Shown here: positions 35,843-47,288 of the stretch, piece after piece
Layout of the letters: each line of letters starts with the position of its first letter
Position numbering within the stretch: the stretch's first letter is position 1
NCBI RefSeq assembly: GCF_029223255.1
Contig: NZ_JARHUC010000006.1
Location: 62,001-126,000 of the forward strand
Direction: 5' to 3'
From: Albimonas marina
Lineage (GTDB): Bacteria > Pseudomonadota > Alphaproteobacteria > Rhodobacterales > Rhodobacteraceae
Length of the DNA: 64,000 nt
The notes under the pieces: generated by a model
What the model saw: the letters and a program-made list of their open reading frames with translations, nothing else
What the model was told of the DNA's origin: nothing
Database searches by the model: none
Position numbers and translations under genes: made by a program

Positions 35843-36535
35843 ATGCCCCTCATTTCCCTCGACGATCCGCTCTGGTCGCGCCTCTACGGCCCCTATGGCG
35901 TTCAGGACGTCCCCGGCGATCTCCGCGCCCTCCAAGAACAGTGGACGCCCGAGGTCGCCGAGCGCCTGCTGTGGGAGCGGCTGCATCATCAAGGCGACCT
36001 CTACCCCGCGACCTGGGCCGCGATCCCCTGGCTTTGGGAAATGCGGGAGGCCGGAGGCGAGACGCTGGCGCATTTCTTCGCGACCGTGCTGCAGGGCGCG
36101 AGAGAGCCGGACGCGCCCGGGTCCGACCTGCGCGGCCTCACCCTCGACGAGGCCGACCACCAGTTCGCGTGGCTGCCGGAGGACGACCGCCTCCGCGAGG
36201 CGGACGAGCCGCGGCTCGCGGCCCTCGCCGAGACCTTCGCGGAACTGGAGCGGGACCTGGACGCGCTGTGCCTCGCGTGGGCAGGCCGGACGGAGGACCC
36301 GTACCTGCGCGCCCTGCTCCTGGCCGGCTGCGCCGCCTCGCGCGGCTCCTATACGGCGGCGGAGGCGCTGGAGCTTCATGGCGACGGGCTCTCCGCCGAG
36401 GAGGTCGCGGAGGAGGTCCCGCAGCCCGACGCAAGGGAGCGCGCCGTCGCCCTGGAGCTCGCCCGCGCCGTGGAGACGCAGGCGCCCGAGCTCGCCGCCT
36501 TCCTTCGCGACCTGCGGGCCGAGGATTCATGCTGA
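35843..36535 (+). CDS. Uncharacterised helical protein, resembling HEAT-like immunity proteins
   Basis: A 230-residue, acidic, probably cytoplasmic helical protein beginning MPLISLDDPLWSRLYGPYG. The pattern LDDPLWSRL, then VAERLLWERLHHQGDLYPATWAAIPWLWEM, resembles a group of HEAT-like proteins often found beside polymorphic toxins or as stand-alone accessory genes. The resemblance is from memory and function is unproven. It sits between clpX and lon, normally neighbouring genes, after the clpX terminator and 165 bases before lon. No toxin gene is next to it. The ribosome binding site is weak (GCAAGG). Confidence 0.7.
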   Translation: MPLISLDDPLWSRLYGPYGVQDVPGDLRALQEQWTPEVAERLLWERLHHQGDLYPATWAAIPWLWEMREAGGETLAHFFATVLQGAREPDAPGSDLRGLTLDEADHQFAWLPEDDRLREADEPRLAALAETFAELERDLDALCLAWAGRTEDPYLRALLLAGCAASRGSYTAAEALELHGDGLSAEEVAEEVPQPDARERAVALELARAVETQAPELAAFLRDLRAEDSC

Positions 36536-36700
36536 TCGGCCTGGACGCCCCCGCCCCGCGACCTTCGACTCCTTGATTCCGGGCCCTTCGCGCTCCACCT
36601 TCACGGTTCGTCGGGCCGCGTCTCGCGGGCGACGACTCCCTCCCGGGATCCCCCCGTCGCCGCTGGCCGGGACCGGGCGATCCGCCGAAAAGGAAGAACC

Positions 36701-39121
<2,421 letters not shown>

Positions 39122-39152
39122 TCCAGGCCGCCTGACGGCCCCTGAACCCGCG

Positions 39153-39182
39153 ACGCCCCGCCCCCGCAAGGAGGCGGGGCGT
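39153..39182 (+). terminator. Terminator of lon
   Basis: ACGCCCCGCC, ten-base loop, GGCGGGGCGT, followed by TCGCTTTC. The ten-pair stem has a moderately T-rich tail. Confidence 0.75.
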
Positions 39183-39271
39183 TCGCTTTCAGCCCGCCGC
39201 CGCCCTGCCGCCGCTCGACCTCGCCGGCCGGCTCGGCCAGAGTCGCTCCCGGGCGCGGGCAGGGGAGCGGC

Positions 39272-40243
39272 ATGAGCGAGCGGATCGGCTGGATCGACGC
39301 GGCCAAGGGCATCGGCATCCTGCTGGTGGTCCTCGGCCATGCCGAGCGCGGCCTGCGGTCCGCCGGCCTCCTCTCCGACCCCGGCTGGGCGCTGGCCGAC
39401 TACTTGCTCTACAGCTTCCACATGCCCCTGTTCATGGCGCTGGCGGGGATGAGCGTGCCGGCCTCGCTGGGTCGTCCCGGCTTCGTGCGGCGCAAGGCGG
39501 GGCGGCTGCTGCACCCCTATCTCGTCTGGTCGCTGATCCAGGGCGGCGTCGCGGTGGCGCTGGCGGGGATGACCAACGGGCAGGCGACGGTCGCCGACCT
39601 GCTGGCGATCCCCTGGCGGCCGATCTCGCCCTTCTGGTTCCTCTACGCGCTCTTCGTCTACATGCTGGTCGCGGCCGTGGCGCCGCTGGACCGCCGGCTG
39701 GGCTTGGCGGCGCTGACGATCTTCGCGCTGAGCCCCCTCCTCTCCGTCGAGTTCCCCTTCCGCCTCGCCTACTTCTTCCTGTTCTTCGTCCTGGGCGCCC
39801 TTGCGCGGCCGCGCACCCTGCCGCTCTGGGTCGTGCCGGCGGGCTTCGCGGTCTGCTTCGGCTGGGCCGGGGCCATGCTGGGGGCGGGGCTGGTGCAGGT
39901 CCAGGCGGGGTCGGCGCTGGGACTGTCCTACCACTCGCCCCTCCTGCTGCCCTCGGCGCTGGCGGGGATGCTGGCGACGCTGGCGCTGGCCCAGCGGCTC
40001 GACCTGGGCTGGCTGCGGATGCTGGGGCGGCGCTCGCTCTCGATCTTCGTGATGCACATCCTCGCGCTGGCGGGGCTGCGCATCGCCCTCCAGAAAGGCG
40101 CGGGGATCGAGGATCCGGCGATCCTGCTGCCCGTGGTCCTCGTCGGCGGCGTGCTGCTGCCGCTCGGCGCCGACGCCCTCCTGCGCCGGCTGGGGCTGGC
40201 GCGCTGGCTGGGCCTCGGCGGTCCGCGCCCCGACGCCGCCTGA
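39272..40243 (+). CDS. Acyltransferase 3 family membrane protein
   Basis: Multi-pass membrane acyltransferase that modifies sugars or lipids with acetyl or other acyl groups. The 323 residues begin RIGWIDAAKGIGILLVVLGHAERG, carrying the conserved His of the family, then SFHMPLFMALAGM and about nine further helices. The RKAGRLLHPYLVWS and ISPFWFLYALF stretches are typical. AGGGGAG precedes the ATG. The acceptor is unknown, and no polysaccharide cluster surrounds it. Confidence 0.88.
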   Translation: MSERIGWIDAAKGIGILLVVLGHAERGLRSAGLLSDPGWALADYLLYSFHMPLFMALAGMSVPASLGRPGFVRRKAGRLLHPYLVWSLIQGGVAVALAGMTNGQATVADLLAIPWRPISPFWFLYALFVYMLVAAVAPLDRRLGLAALTIFALSPLLSVEFPFRLAYFFLFFVLGALARPRTLPLWVVPAGFAVCFGWAGAMLGAGLVQVQAGSALGLSYHSPLLLPSALAGMLATLALAQRLDLGWLRMLGRRSLSIFVMHILALAGLRIALQKGAGIEDPAILLPVVLVGGVLLPLGADALLRRLGLARWLGLGGPRPDAA

Positions 40244-40315
40244 GCCGCCGGCTTGTGGCGGCGGCGGCCACGCGGCAAGCTCCGCCCATCCAACCGCCTG
40301 ACGGAGGCTTCGCCG

Positions 40316-40873
40316 ATGACCGCCCTTCCCCCGATCCGCAAGCGCCTGCTGCTGCGCGAGACGGTCGTCGCCGACGCCCACGGCCGGGCCTGCGATCCGA
40401 TCACCCGCGTCGCCGCCATCGCGGTGGTGGCCAATCCCTTCGCCGGCCGGTTCGAGCAGGACCTGACCCCGCTGTTCGAGCTCGCCCGCAAGCTGGGCCC
40501 CGAGATGGCCGAGGAGGCCGTCGCCGCCCTCGCCGGCCCGCCCGTCAGCTACGGCAAGGCGGCCCTGGTGGGCGTGGCGGGCGACATGGAGCATGGCGGC
40601 GCCCTGATCCACCCCCGCCTCGGCGCGCCGATGCGCGCGGCGGCCGGCGGCGGGGCGGCGCTGATCCCCTCCAACGCCAAGATCGGGGCGGCGGGGGCCG
40701 TGCTCGACGTGCCGCTGGGCCACAAGGACGAGGCCTGGTCCTTCGCCCATTTCGACACGCTGACCGTCTGCGTGGCCGACGCGCCGCTGCCGAACGAGAT
40801 CCTCTTCGTCGCCGCCTTCGCCGACGGCGGCCGCCCGCACCCGCGAGTCGGCACGGGGCCGATGACCGACTGA
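40316..40873 (+). CDS. Amino acid synthesis family protein (AA_synth-like)
   Basis: The start is the ATG after GGAGG, giving 185 residues. Conserved-looking stretches are VVANPFAGRFEQDLTPLFE, SYGKAALVGVAGDMEHGGALIHPRLG and NEILFVAAFADGGRPHPRVG. These fit a small family annotated as amino acid synthesis proteins, found mostly in proteobacterial catabolic loci, whose exact reaction is not established. It is cytoplasmic, and no pathway partner adjoins. Confidence 0.8.
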   Translation: MTALPPIRKRLLLRETVVADAHGRACDPITRVAAIAVVANPFAGRFEQDLTPLFELARKLGPEMAEEAVAALAGPPVSYGKAALVGVAGDMEHGGALIHPRLGAPMRAAAGGGAALIPSNAKIGAAGAVLDVPLGHKDEAWSFAHFDTLTVCVADAPLPNEILFVAAFADGGRPHPRVGTGPMTD

Positions 40874-41044
40874 CGCGCGCCGGGCCTGCGGGCGGCGGGC
40901 GTCGCATCGCCGGCCGCCTGTCCCGGAACGGGGCGCCTGTGCAGACGGGCGTCTGCACGGATCGTGCACGCGGCCGCGGGGGCGCGGGGGCGCCTGCAAG
41001 CGGATTGACGCCCCGCGCCCCATCGCCTATCCCCTCGCGCGACC

Positions 41045-41120
41045 GGGCGGTTAGCTCAGCTGGCAGAGCGCCTCGTTTACACCGAGGATGTCGGCGGTTC
41101 GATCCCGTCACCGCCCACCA
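41045..41120 (+). tRNA. tRNA-Val (anticodon UAC)
   Basis: The acceptor GGGCGGT pairs with ACCGCCC, followed by A and an encoded CCA. The D-arm reads AGCTCAGCTGGCAGAGC, the anticodon arm CCTCG-TTTACAC-CGAGG gives UAC, and the T-loop is GTTCGATCC. It lies about 50 bases upstream of a hairpin-rich stretch leading into pyrG. Confidence 0.97.
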
Positions 41121-41169
41121 TCGCCGGAGCGCCCGTGCTGGGGACCGGCTCATCTAAGGACACTCCACC

Positions 41170-41249
41170 TAGCGGCCGCCTTGTGGCGGGCCACGAAATG
41201 CTGTATTTCGTGAGTCCCGTGCATGAGGGACGGGCGCAGGCCTGCGCCC
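41170..41249 (+). ncRNA. Candidate structured RNA / leader between tRNA-Val and pyrG
   Basis: Four consecutive hairpins can be drawn. First is GGCCGCC-ttgt-GGCGGGCC (imperfect, from 41173). Second is CACGAAAT-gctgt-ATTTCGTG (41192-41212, perfect, eight pairs). Third is GTCCC-gtgcatga-GGGAC (41214-41231). Fourth is the self-complementary GGGCGCAGGCCTGCGCCC (41232-41249). They end 39 bases before the pyrG ATG. They could be a pyrG 5' leader, a processed small RNA cotranscribed with the tRNA, or transcript-end structures. No known riboswitch class is recognised. Confidence 0.45.
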
Positions 41250-41288
41250 CTCCGGCCGTCGCAGGATCGACCACGGGAACCCGCTTAC

Positions 41289-42938
41289 ATGGCGCGCTTC
41301 ATCTTCATCACCGGCGGCGTGGTTTCGTCGCTGGGCAAGGGCCTCGCATCCGCCGCTCTGGGGGCGCTGCTTCAGGCCCGCGGCTACTCGGTGCGGCTGC
41401 GCAAGCTCGACCCCTACCTCAACGTCGACCCGGGCACGATGAGCCCGTTCGAGCATGGCGAGGTCTTCGTCACCGACGACGGGGCCGAGACCGACCTCGA
41501 CCTGGGTCACTACGAGCGCTTCACCGGCGTGCCCGCCCGCAAGACCGACTCGATCTCCTCGGGGCGCATCTACCAGAACGTCCTCGACAAGGAGCGGCGC
41601 GGCGACTACTTGGGCAAGACCATCCAGGTCATTCCCCACGTCACCAACGAAATCAAGGACTTCATCCGCATCGGCGAGGATGAGGTCGACTTCATGCTGT
41701 GCGAGATCGGCGGCACCGTCGGCGATATCGAGGGCCTGCCGTTCTTCGAGGCGATCCGCCAGTTCTCCCAGGAGAAGCCGGCGGGGGACTGCATCTTCAT
41801 CCACCTCACCCTGCTGCCCTGGATCGCCGCGGCGGGCGAGCTGAAGACCAAGCCCACCCAGCACTCGGTGAAGGAGCTGCGCTCGATCGGCCTCGCGCCC
41901 GACCTGCTGGTCTGCCGCGCCCAGACGCCGATTCCCCCCAAGGAGCGCGAGAAGCTCGCCCTCTTCTGCAACGTGCGCCCCGAGCGGGTGATCGCGGCCC
42001 TCGACCTCAAGTCGATCTACGAGGCGCCGCTGGTCTATCACGAGGAAGGGCTGGACCAGGCCGTCCTCGACGCCTTCCGCATCTCCCCCGCCCCGCGCCC
42101 CGACCTGCGCAAGTGGCACGACGTGGCGGACGCGGTGCACAACCCCGACGGCGAGGTCCGCATCGCCATCGTGGGCAAGTACACGCAGCTCGAAGACGCC
42201 TACAAGTCGATCAACGAGGCGCTGACCCACGGCGGCATCGCCAACCGGGTGAAGGTTCGGGTGGAGTGGATCGACGCCGAGGTGTTCGAGGCCGACGACG
42301 CGCCCGCCAAGCTGGAAGGCTTCCACGGCATCCTCGTCCCCGGCGGGTTCGGCGAGCGCGGGACCGAGGGCAAGATCAACGCCGCCCGCTTCGCGCGCGA
42401 GCGCAAGGTGCCCTACCTGGGCATCTGCCTCGGCATGCAGATGGCGGTGATCGAGGCGGCGCGGAACCTGCTGGGGATCGAGAACGCCGGCTCCCAGGAG
42501 TTCGACCACGAGGCCAAGGACGGGACCGCCCGCTTCGAGCCGGTGATCTTCCACATGTCCGAGTGGGTCGAGGGCAACGAGACGGTGAAGCGCGAGGTCG
42601 GCGACGACAAGGGCGGCACCATGCGGCTGGGCGCCTACGACGCCGTGCTGACCCAGGGCAGCCGGGTGGCCGAGATCTACGGCGACACCGCCATCGCCGA
42701 GCGTCACCGCCACCGCTACGAGGTCGACATCAAGTACCGCGAGCGGCTGGAGTCCTGCGGCGTGTCCTTCTCGGGCCTCTCGCCCGACGGTCGCCTGCCG
42801 GAGATCATGGAGCTGCCCGACCACCCCTGGTTCGTGGGCGTGCAGTTCCACCCCGAGCTGAAGTCGAAGCCCTTCGACCCCCACCCCCTGTTCCGCAGCT
42901 TCGTCGAGGCCGCGGTGCGCCAGTCGCGCCTGGTCTGA
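41289..42938 (+). CDS. pyrG: CTP synthase
   Basis: Aminates UTP to CTP with glutamine and ATP. The start at [18 protein letters not shown] gives 549 residues, normal for the enzyme. The synthase domain shows the P-loop [29 protein letters not shown] and [11 protein letters not shown]. The C-terminal amidotransferase has [10 protein letters not shown], nucleophile Cys380 in GICLGMQ and FHPEL. Unlike many alphaproteobacteria, secG is not immediately upstream; a tRNA-Val gene and a hairpin-rich segment are. Confidence 0.98.
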   Translation: MARFIFITGGVVSSLGKGLASAALGALLQARGYSVRLRKLDPYLNVDPGTMSPFEHGEVFVTDDGAETDLDLGHYERFTGVPARKTDSISSGRIYQNVLDKERRGDYLGKTIQVIPHVTNEIKDFIRIGEDEVDFMLCEIGGTVGDIEGLPFFEAIRQFSQEKPAGDCIFIHLTLLPWIAAAGELKTKPTQHSVKELRSIGLAPDLLVCRAQTPIPPKEREKLALFCNVRPERVIAALDLKSIYEAPLVYHEEGLDQAVLDAFRISPAPRPDLRKWHDVADAVHNPDGEVRIAIVGKYTQLEDAYKSINEALTHGGIANRVKVRVEWIDAEVFEADDAPAKLEGFHGILVPGGFGERGTEGKINAARFARERKVPYLGICLGMQMAVIEAARNLLGIENAGSQEFDHEAKDGTARFEPVIFHMSEWVEGNETVKREVGDDKGGTMRLGAYDAVLTQGSRVAEIYGDTAIAERHRHRYEVDIKYRERLESCGVSFSGLSPDGRLPEIMELPDHPWFVGVQFHPELKSKPFDPHPLFRSFVEAAVRQSRLV

Positions 42939-42992
42939 CGGCGCGACGCCGGCCCGGCCTTGTCAGCGGCCGGGCAGGGGCGCCGAGATGCG

Positions 42993-43026
42993 AAACGGCC
43001 CCGCGGGATCGCCCGCGGGGCCGTTT
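42993..43026. terminator. Bidirectional intrinsic terminator between pyrG and the TPR gene
   Basis: A perfect 15-pair stem AAACGGCCCCGCGGG / CCCGCGGGGCCGTTT with loop ATCG. T-runs in both directions serve the convergent transcripts. Confidence 0.93.
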
Positions 43027-43068
43027 TCATGTCGCACGATTTGCCCCCTCCGCCGGAGGGAGCGGCGC

Positions 43069-44868
43069 TCACATGCGCAGCAGCATGTCCTTGGCCTTGG
43101 GCGCCTCGACGTTCTCGGGGTCCATCTCCAGGCCCAGCTCAAGCTGCTCGCGCGCCTCTTCCTCGCGGCCGCGGGCCAGCAGGATGTAGCCGTAGTGGTA
43201 GCGGATCTCGCCCACGTCGGGCAGGGCCAGCACCGCCTTCTCCATCAGCTTCTCGGCCTCGCCCAGCGAGCCGACCTTGTAGAGCACGTAGCCCAGCGTG
43301 TGCGTCACCGCCGGGTTGTCGGGCTGAAGCTGCGAGGCGCGGCGCGCGTAGGTCAGCGCCTCCTGGTCCTTGCCCAGGCGCGAGAGCACCAGCGCCAGGT
43401 TGTTCATGGCCGCCCAGTTGTCGGGCTGGCGCTCGGCCACCTGGCGGTAGAACTGGGCGGCGGGGCCGTCCATGCCCGCGCGGTCCAGCAGGGTGGCGTA
43501 GATGAAGCGGTCGGGAACGCTGTTGGGCTCCAGCCGCAGCAGCCGCTCGCCCAGGCGCACCGCGTCCTCGTCGTGGCCCAGGTCCCGCGCGGCGATGGCG
43601 GCCAGGCGCAGCAGCACCGGCTCGGACGGGTGCAGCTCCAGCCCCGCCTGGGTCGTCTCGAGCACGCCCTGGAGTTCGCCCGCGTCGCGCTGGTTCATCG
43701 CCAGCCGGATGAAGCCGCCCACGTCGTCTGGGAAGTCCTCGGTCGCGCGCACCAGCGTCTCGCGCTCGCGCTCGGTCTGGCCGGCGGCGTCGTAGGCGGC
43801 GGCGAGCGAGGCGAGGGAGCGGGGGTCGGCCCCGTCGCGCGCGATCGTCCCCTCCAGCACCTCGGCGGCGGCCGCGGGCTCGCCCGTCGACAGCAGCACG
43901 GCGGCGTAGCGCTGCTCGAGCCGGCCGGGGGCGGCGGCCATCGCGATGGCACGGTTGAAGGTCTCCTTCGCCGTTGCGACCTCGCCCATGGCGAGCTGCG
44001 TCTCGGCGATCTGCATCACCGGCACGGGCGACTCCGGCGCCTGCTTGGCCAGCGTCTCGAAGATGTCGAGCGCCTGGCGATAGCCGGCGGTCGCGCGCAG
44101 GGCGATGCCCAGGCCCAGCTGGTTGGCGGGGTTGTCGGGATCGACGTCGATGGCGAAGCGGAACTGGCGCACGGCGGCGTCGCCGCGGCCCTGGCCCAGC
44201 ATCGCGTCGCCCAGCACCCGCTGCACGGCGCTGTCGACGTTGCGGTCGCGCTGCCAGGGCGAGAGGGTGGCGATCGCCTTGTCGTAGTCTCCGCGGGCGT
44301 TGTAGAGGTTCGCGAGGTTCACGCGCACGCCCGGCGTCTCGGTCTCGGGCGCCTTGGCGACGAAGGCCTCGTACTGCGCGATCGCCTCGTCGTAGCGGCC
44401 CAGCCCTTCGTAGACCCGGCCCAGACGCTCGCGCGCGGGCAGCATGTCGGGGGCGAGCTCCACCGCCTTCTCCAGCGCCTCGCGGGCCTCCTCGGGCTTG
44501 TCCATGCCCATCAGCAGGACGGCGCGGTTGACGTGCGGCGCGGGCTGGTTGGGGTCGAGCCGGACGGCCATGTCCAGCTCCTCCATCGCGCCCTCGACGT
44601 CGCCCTTGCGGGCCAGGATCGCGCCCAGCACCTCGTGCGCCTTGGGCGAGGACGGGTCGAAGCGAAGGTAGTTCCGGGCGACCTTCTCGGCCCCGTCGTA
44701 GTCCCCCTTGGCGTAGAGGGCGACGGCCTGGTTCAGCGCCTGCTCGGTCTGCTGCTGCTCGAGGAACGGGTCCATCGAGGCGGCCTGCGCCGGCGCTCCC
44801 GGCCCCGTCGCTGCGGCGGCGGCCGCGAGGATGGCGACGGCCGAAAGTCGGCTGGCGATGCGCTTCAT
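43069..44868 (-). CDS. Exported tetratricopeptide-repeat protein
   Basis: The 599-residue protein begins with a Sec signal (MKRIASRLSAVAILAAAAAATG, cleavage near residue 29). About twelve or more TPR-like helical pairs then run through to the C-terminus. Examples are ALYAKGDYDGAEKVARNYLRF, AHEVLGAILARKGDVEGAMEE, RVYEGLGRYDEAIAQYEAF and YILLARGREEEAREQLELG. No enzymatic domain is visible. A periplasmic scaffold or assembly role, for example in envelope or exopolysaccharide machinery, is possible. It stands alone, convergent with pyrG. Confidence 0.88.
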   Translation of the reverse strand: MKRIASRLSAVAILAAAAAATGPGAPAQAASMDPFLEQQQTEQALNQAVALYAKGDYDGAEKVARNYLRFDPSSPKAHEVLGAILARKGDVEGAMEELDMAVRLDPNQPAPHVNRAVLLMGMDKPEEAREALEKAVELAPDMLPARERLGRVYEGLGRYDEAIAQYEAFVAKAPETETPGVRVNLANLYNARGDYDKAIATLSPWQRDRNVDSAVQRVLGDAMLGQGRGDAAVRQFRFAIDVDPDNPANQLGLGIALRATAGYRQALDIFETLAKQAPESPVPVMQIAETQLAMGEVATAKETFNRAIAMAAAPGRLEQRYAAVLLSTGEPAAAAEVLEGTIARDGADPRSLASLAAAYDAAGQTERERETLVRATEDFPDDVGGFIRLAMNQRDAGELQGVLETTQAGLELHPSEPVLLRLAAIAARDLGHDEDAVRLGERLLRLEPNSVPDRFIYATLLDRAGMDGPAAQFYRQVAERQPDNWAAMNNLALVLSRLGKDQEALTYARRASQLQPDNPAVTHTLGYVLYKVGSLGEAEKLMEKAVLALPDVGEIRYHYGYILLARGREEEAREQLELGLEMDPENVEAPKAKDMLLRM

Positions 44869-44953
44869 GAAGTCACCCTGTCCGGTCTCAAAGGTCGGCC
44901 GCCACTCCCCATCGGCGACCTTCCCTCTGGATACACCCCCGGGCGCCCACGCT

Positions 44954-44997
44954 TCAAGGGATCGGCGTTCCCGATGGCGCGACCGCCGATCCCTTGA
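44954..44997. repeat. Perfect 14-base inverted repeat
   Basis: TCAAGGGATCGGCG (44954-44967) and CGCCGATCCCTTGA (44984-44997) are separated by 16 bases. It lies between the acyl-CoA dehydrogenase stop (45058) and the TPR-gene start (44868), both minus. It could terminate the dehydrogenase transcript or act as an operator for the TPR gene. A smaller pair, AAGGTCG / CGACCTT, lies at 44891-44922. Confidence 0.65.
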
Positions 44998-45057
44998 CGC
45001 GAAAGGGGCGGACGCCTGCGCGCCCGCCCCCCTTGCTTCCGGTCGGTCCCGAAGGCC

Positions 45058-46233
45058 TCAGCGCAGCTCGGCGCGGCGCTTGACCAGGCCCTTGGCGATG
45101 GTGGTCTGCTGGATCTGGCTGGTGCCCTCGTAGATGCGCAGCAGGCGCACGTCGCGATACAGCCGCTCGATCGCGTACTCGGCCATGTAGCCGGCGCCGC
45201 CGAAGATCTGCACGCAGCGATCCGCGATGCGCCCCGCGGCCTCGGTGGTGAAGTACTTGGCGCAGGCGGCCTCCATCGGGGCCGCGCCCTTGGTGTCGTA
45301 GAGGGTGGCCGCCATGTGGGCGAGGCTGCGCATCGCGTAGATCTCGGTCTGGCAGTCGGCCAGCATCGCCTGGACGAGCTGATGCTCGGCGATGGGCTTC
45401 TCCATGGTCTTGCGGTCCATGGCGTAGTCGGTCGCCATGTCGAGCATCCGCTGCGCGGTGCCGGTCGCCATGCCGGAGATATGCACCCGGCCGCGGTCCA
45501 GCACCTTCATCGCGGTGACGAAGCCCTTCCCCTCGTTCGCCTCGCCGCCGACGATCGCCGAGGCGGGGATGCGCACGTTCTCGAAGATCACGTCGGCGGT
45601 CTTGGCGCCGCGCTGGCCCATCTTCTTGTCGGGCTTGGCGACCGTGATGCCGGGCGTGTCGGCGGGCACGATGAAGGCCGAGATGCCGCGCGCGCCCGAG
45701 ATCTCGGGGTTCGAGCGGGCCATGACCGTGAACACCGTCGCGTAGGGCGCATTGGTGATGTAGCGCTTGGTGCCGTTGATGATGAAGTCATCCCCGTCCC
45801 GGCGCGCCGAGGTCTTGATGCGCGAGGCGTCGGAGCCGTAGTCGGGCTCGGTCAGCGCGAAGGCCGAGATCGCCTCGCCGGTGGCGAGCTTGGGCAGCCA
45901 CTCCGCCTTCTGGGCGTCGGTCCCGTCCATCACGATGCCCTGGGAGCCGATGCCCACGGTGGTGCCGATCAGCGAGCGGAACACGAGGCTCGCGTAGCAC
46001 AGCTCCTCGATCAGCTTCGCTTCCTGCAGGGTCGACAGGCCCAGGCCCCCGTGCTCCTCGGCGATCGAGATGCCGAACAGGCCCATCTCCTTCATCTCGG
46101 CGACGATGTCGGCCGGGATCTCGTCGGTCTCCTCGACGGTGGGTTCGGCGGGGATCAGCCGCTCGCGCACGAAGCGGCGAACGGTGTCGAGCAGGGCTTC
46201 GAAGATGTCGTCGTCGACGCCGGCGTTGGCCAT
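45058..46233 (-). CDS. Acyl-CoA dehydrogenase
   Basis: FAD enzyme catalysing alpha,beta-dehydrogenation of acyl-CoA esters with electron-transfer flavoprotein as acceptor. The 391 residues show FALTEPDYGSDASRIKT, the FAD/substrate segment FVTAMKVLDRGRVHISG, QIFGGAGYMAEYAIERLYRD and the catalytic Glu369 in RIYEGTSQIQ. The Glu position fits short/medium-chain types. It is downstream of two SDR genes on the same strand, an apparent beta-oxidation-like group. The chain or branch specificity is unknown. Confidence 0.94.
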   Translation of the reverse strand: MANAGVDDDIFEALLDTVRRFVRERLIPAEPTVEETDEIPADIVAEMKEMGLFGISIAEEHGGLGLSTLQEAKLIEELCYASLVFRSLIGTTVGIGSQGIVMDGTDAQKAEWLPKLATGEAISAFALTEPDYGSDASRIKTSARRDGDDFIINGTKRYITNAPYATVFTVMARSNPEISGARGISAFIVPADTPGITVAKPDKKMGQRGAKTADVIFENVRIPASAIVGGEANEGKGFVTAMKVLDRGRVHISGMATGTAQRMLDMATDYAMDRKTMEKPIAEHQLVQAMLADCQTEIYAMRSLAHMAATLYDTKGAAPMEAACAKYFTTEAAGRIADRCVQIFGGAGYMAEYAIERLYRDVRLLRIYEGTSQIQQTTIAKGLVKRRAELR

Positions 46234-46312
46234 GGCTGTCTCCTCGGTTCGGATGGGGCGCGTTGCGATGCGCCGGCGGCGGGCCGGCGCATGGGATCGC
46301 GTCCGCGGGGGA

Positions 46313-46339
46313 CGGCCCGCCCCGGGAAGGGGCGGGCCG
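46313..46339 (-). terminator. Hairpin after the upstream SDR gene
   Basis: CGGCCCGCCCC, loop gggaa, GGGGCGGGCCG: an 11-pair stem just after the SDR stop (46349, minus). It lacks a T-run and may attenuate transcription before the acyl-CoA dehydrogenase gene. Confidence 0.45.
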
Positions 46340-46348
46340 GGGCCGGGA

Positions 46349-47263
46349 TCAGATGGGATCCCAGGTGAAGATGTCGCCGGAGCGGTCGAGATCGAAGAAG
46401 CTGCCCTTCAGGGCGGGCAGGGCGGTCTCGATCACGCTCTCGGGGGTCCAGCCCTCGGCGGTGTGGACCGAGCGGATCGGGCGCGGCTGCGACATCAGGA
46501 AGATCTCGTTGGCGCGCACGGCGAAGATCTGGCCGTTGGCGTCCTCGCCCTTGTCCGACAGCAGCGCGACGGCGAGCGGCGCGATCTTGGCGGTGGTCAT
46601 GCGCTTCATCTTCTCGACGCGGGCGGCCTGCTCGGGCGTGTCCACGGGGATCGAGGCGATCATGCGCGACCATGCGAAGGGCGCGATGCAGTTCGAGCGG
46701 ACGTTGAAGCGCTGCATGTCGAGCGCGATCGACTTCGACAGCGCCGCGATGCCCAGCTTCGCGGCCGAGTAGTTGGCCTGCCCGAAGTTGCCGATCAGGC
46801 CGGAGGTCGAGGTCATGTGCACGAAGGCGCCCGACTCCTGCTCCTTGAAGTGCGCGCCGGCGGCCTTGGACATGTAGTAGGCGCCGTAGAGGTGCACCTT
46901 GATCACCGCGTCCCACTCGGGCTCGGACATCTTGTGGAAGATGCGGTCGCGCAGGATGCCGGCGTTGTTGATCACGCCGTCGACGCGGCCGAACGTGTCC
47001 ACGGCCTGCTGGATGATGGCGTTCGCGCTCGCGGGCTCGGCGACCGAGTCCATGTTGGGAACGGCCTCGCCGCCGGCGGCCTTGATCTCCTCGGCGACCT
47101 GCTTGGCGGGGCCGGCGTCGCCGCCCTCGCCCGAGACCGAGGCGCCGATGTCGTTGACCACGACCTTCGCGCCGGCCTTGGCGCAGGCCAGCGCCATGTC
47201 GCGGCCGATGCCGCCGCCCGCGCCGGTGACGACGACGACCTTGCCGTCCAGAAGTCCGCTCAT
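46349..47263 (-). CDS. SDR oxidoreductase, 3-hydroxyacyl-CoA dehydrogenase (HSD17B4-like)
   Basis: NAD(P)-dependent short-chain dehydrogenase of 304 residues. The cofactor motif is TGAGGGIGRDMALACAKAGA, then VINNAGILRDRIFHKMSEPEWDAVIKVHLYG, a Ser in MTSTSGLIGNFGQ and the catalytic YSAAK. The long C-terminal tail (TAEGWTPESVIETALPAL) and the RDRIFHKM stretch are typical of the dehydrogenase part of multifunctional enzyme type 2 proteins, which oxidise 3-hydroxyacyl-CoA. It lies 25 bases after the neighbouring SDR and upstream of an acyl-CoA dehydrogenase. Confidence 0.88.
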   Translation of the reverse strand: MSGLLDGKVVVVTGAGGGIGRDMALACAKAGAKVVVNDIGASVSGEGGDAGPAKQVAEEIKAAGGEAVPNMDSVAEPASANAIIQQAVDTFGRVDGVINNAGILRDRIFHKMSEPEWDAVIKVHLYGAYYMSKAAGAHFKEQESGAFVHMTSTSGLIGNFGQANYSAAKLGIAALSKSIALDMQRFNVRSNCIAPFAWSRMIASIPVDTPEQAARVEKMKRMTTAKIAPLAVALLSDKGEDANGQIFAVRANEIFLMSQPRPIRSVHTAEGWTPESVIETALPALKGSFFDLDRSGDIFTWDPI

Positions 47264-47288
47264 CAGGGTTCTCCTTGGTCTTGTTGCG

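Noticed and set aside
41077..41274. Minus-strand frame ending GGDGIEPPTSSV over tRNA-Val
   Set aside because: This peptide is a well-known false translation of the tRNA gene complement. It overlaps the tRNA and has no support as a protein.
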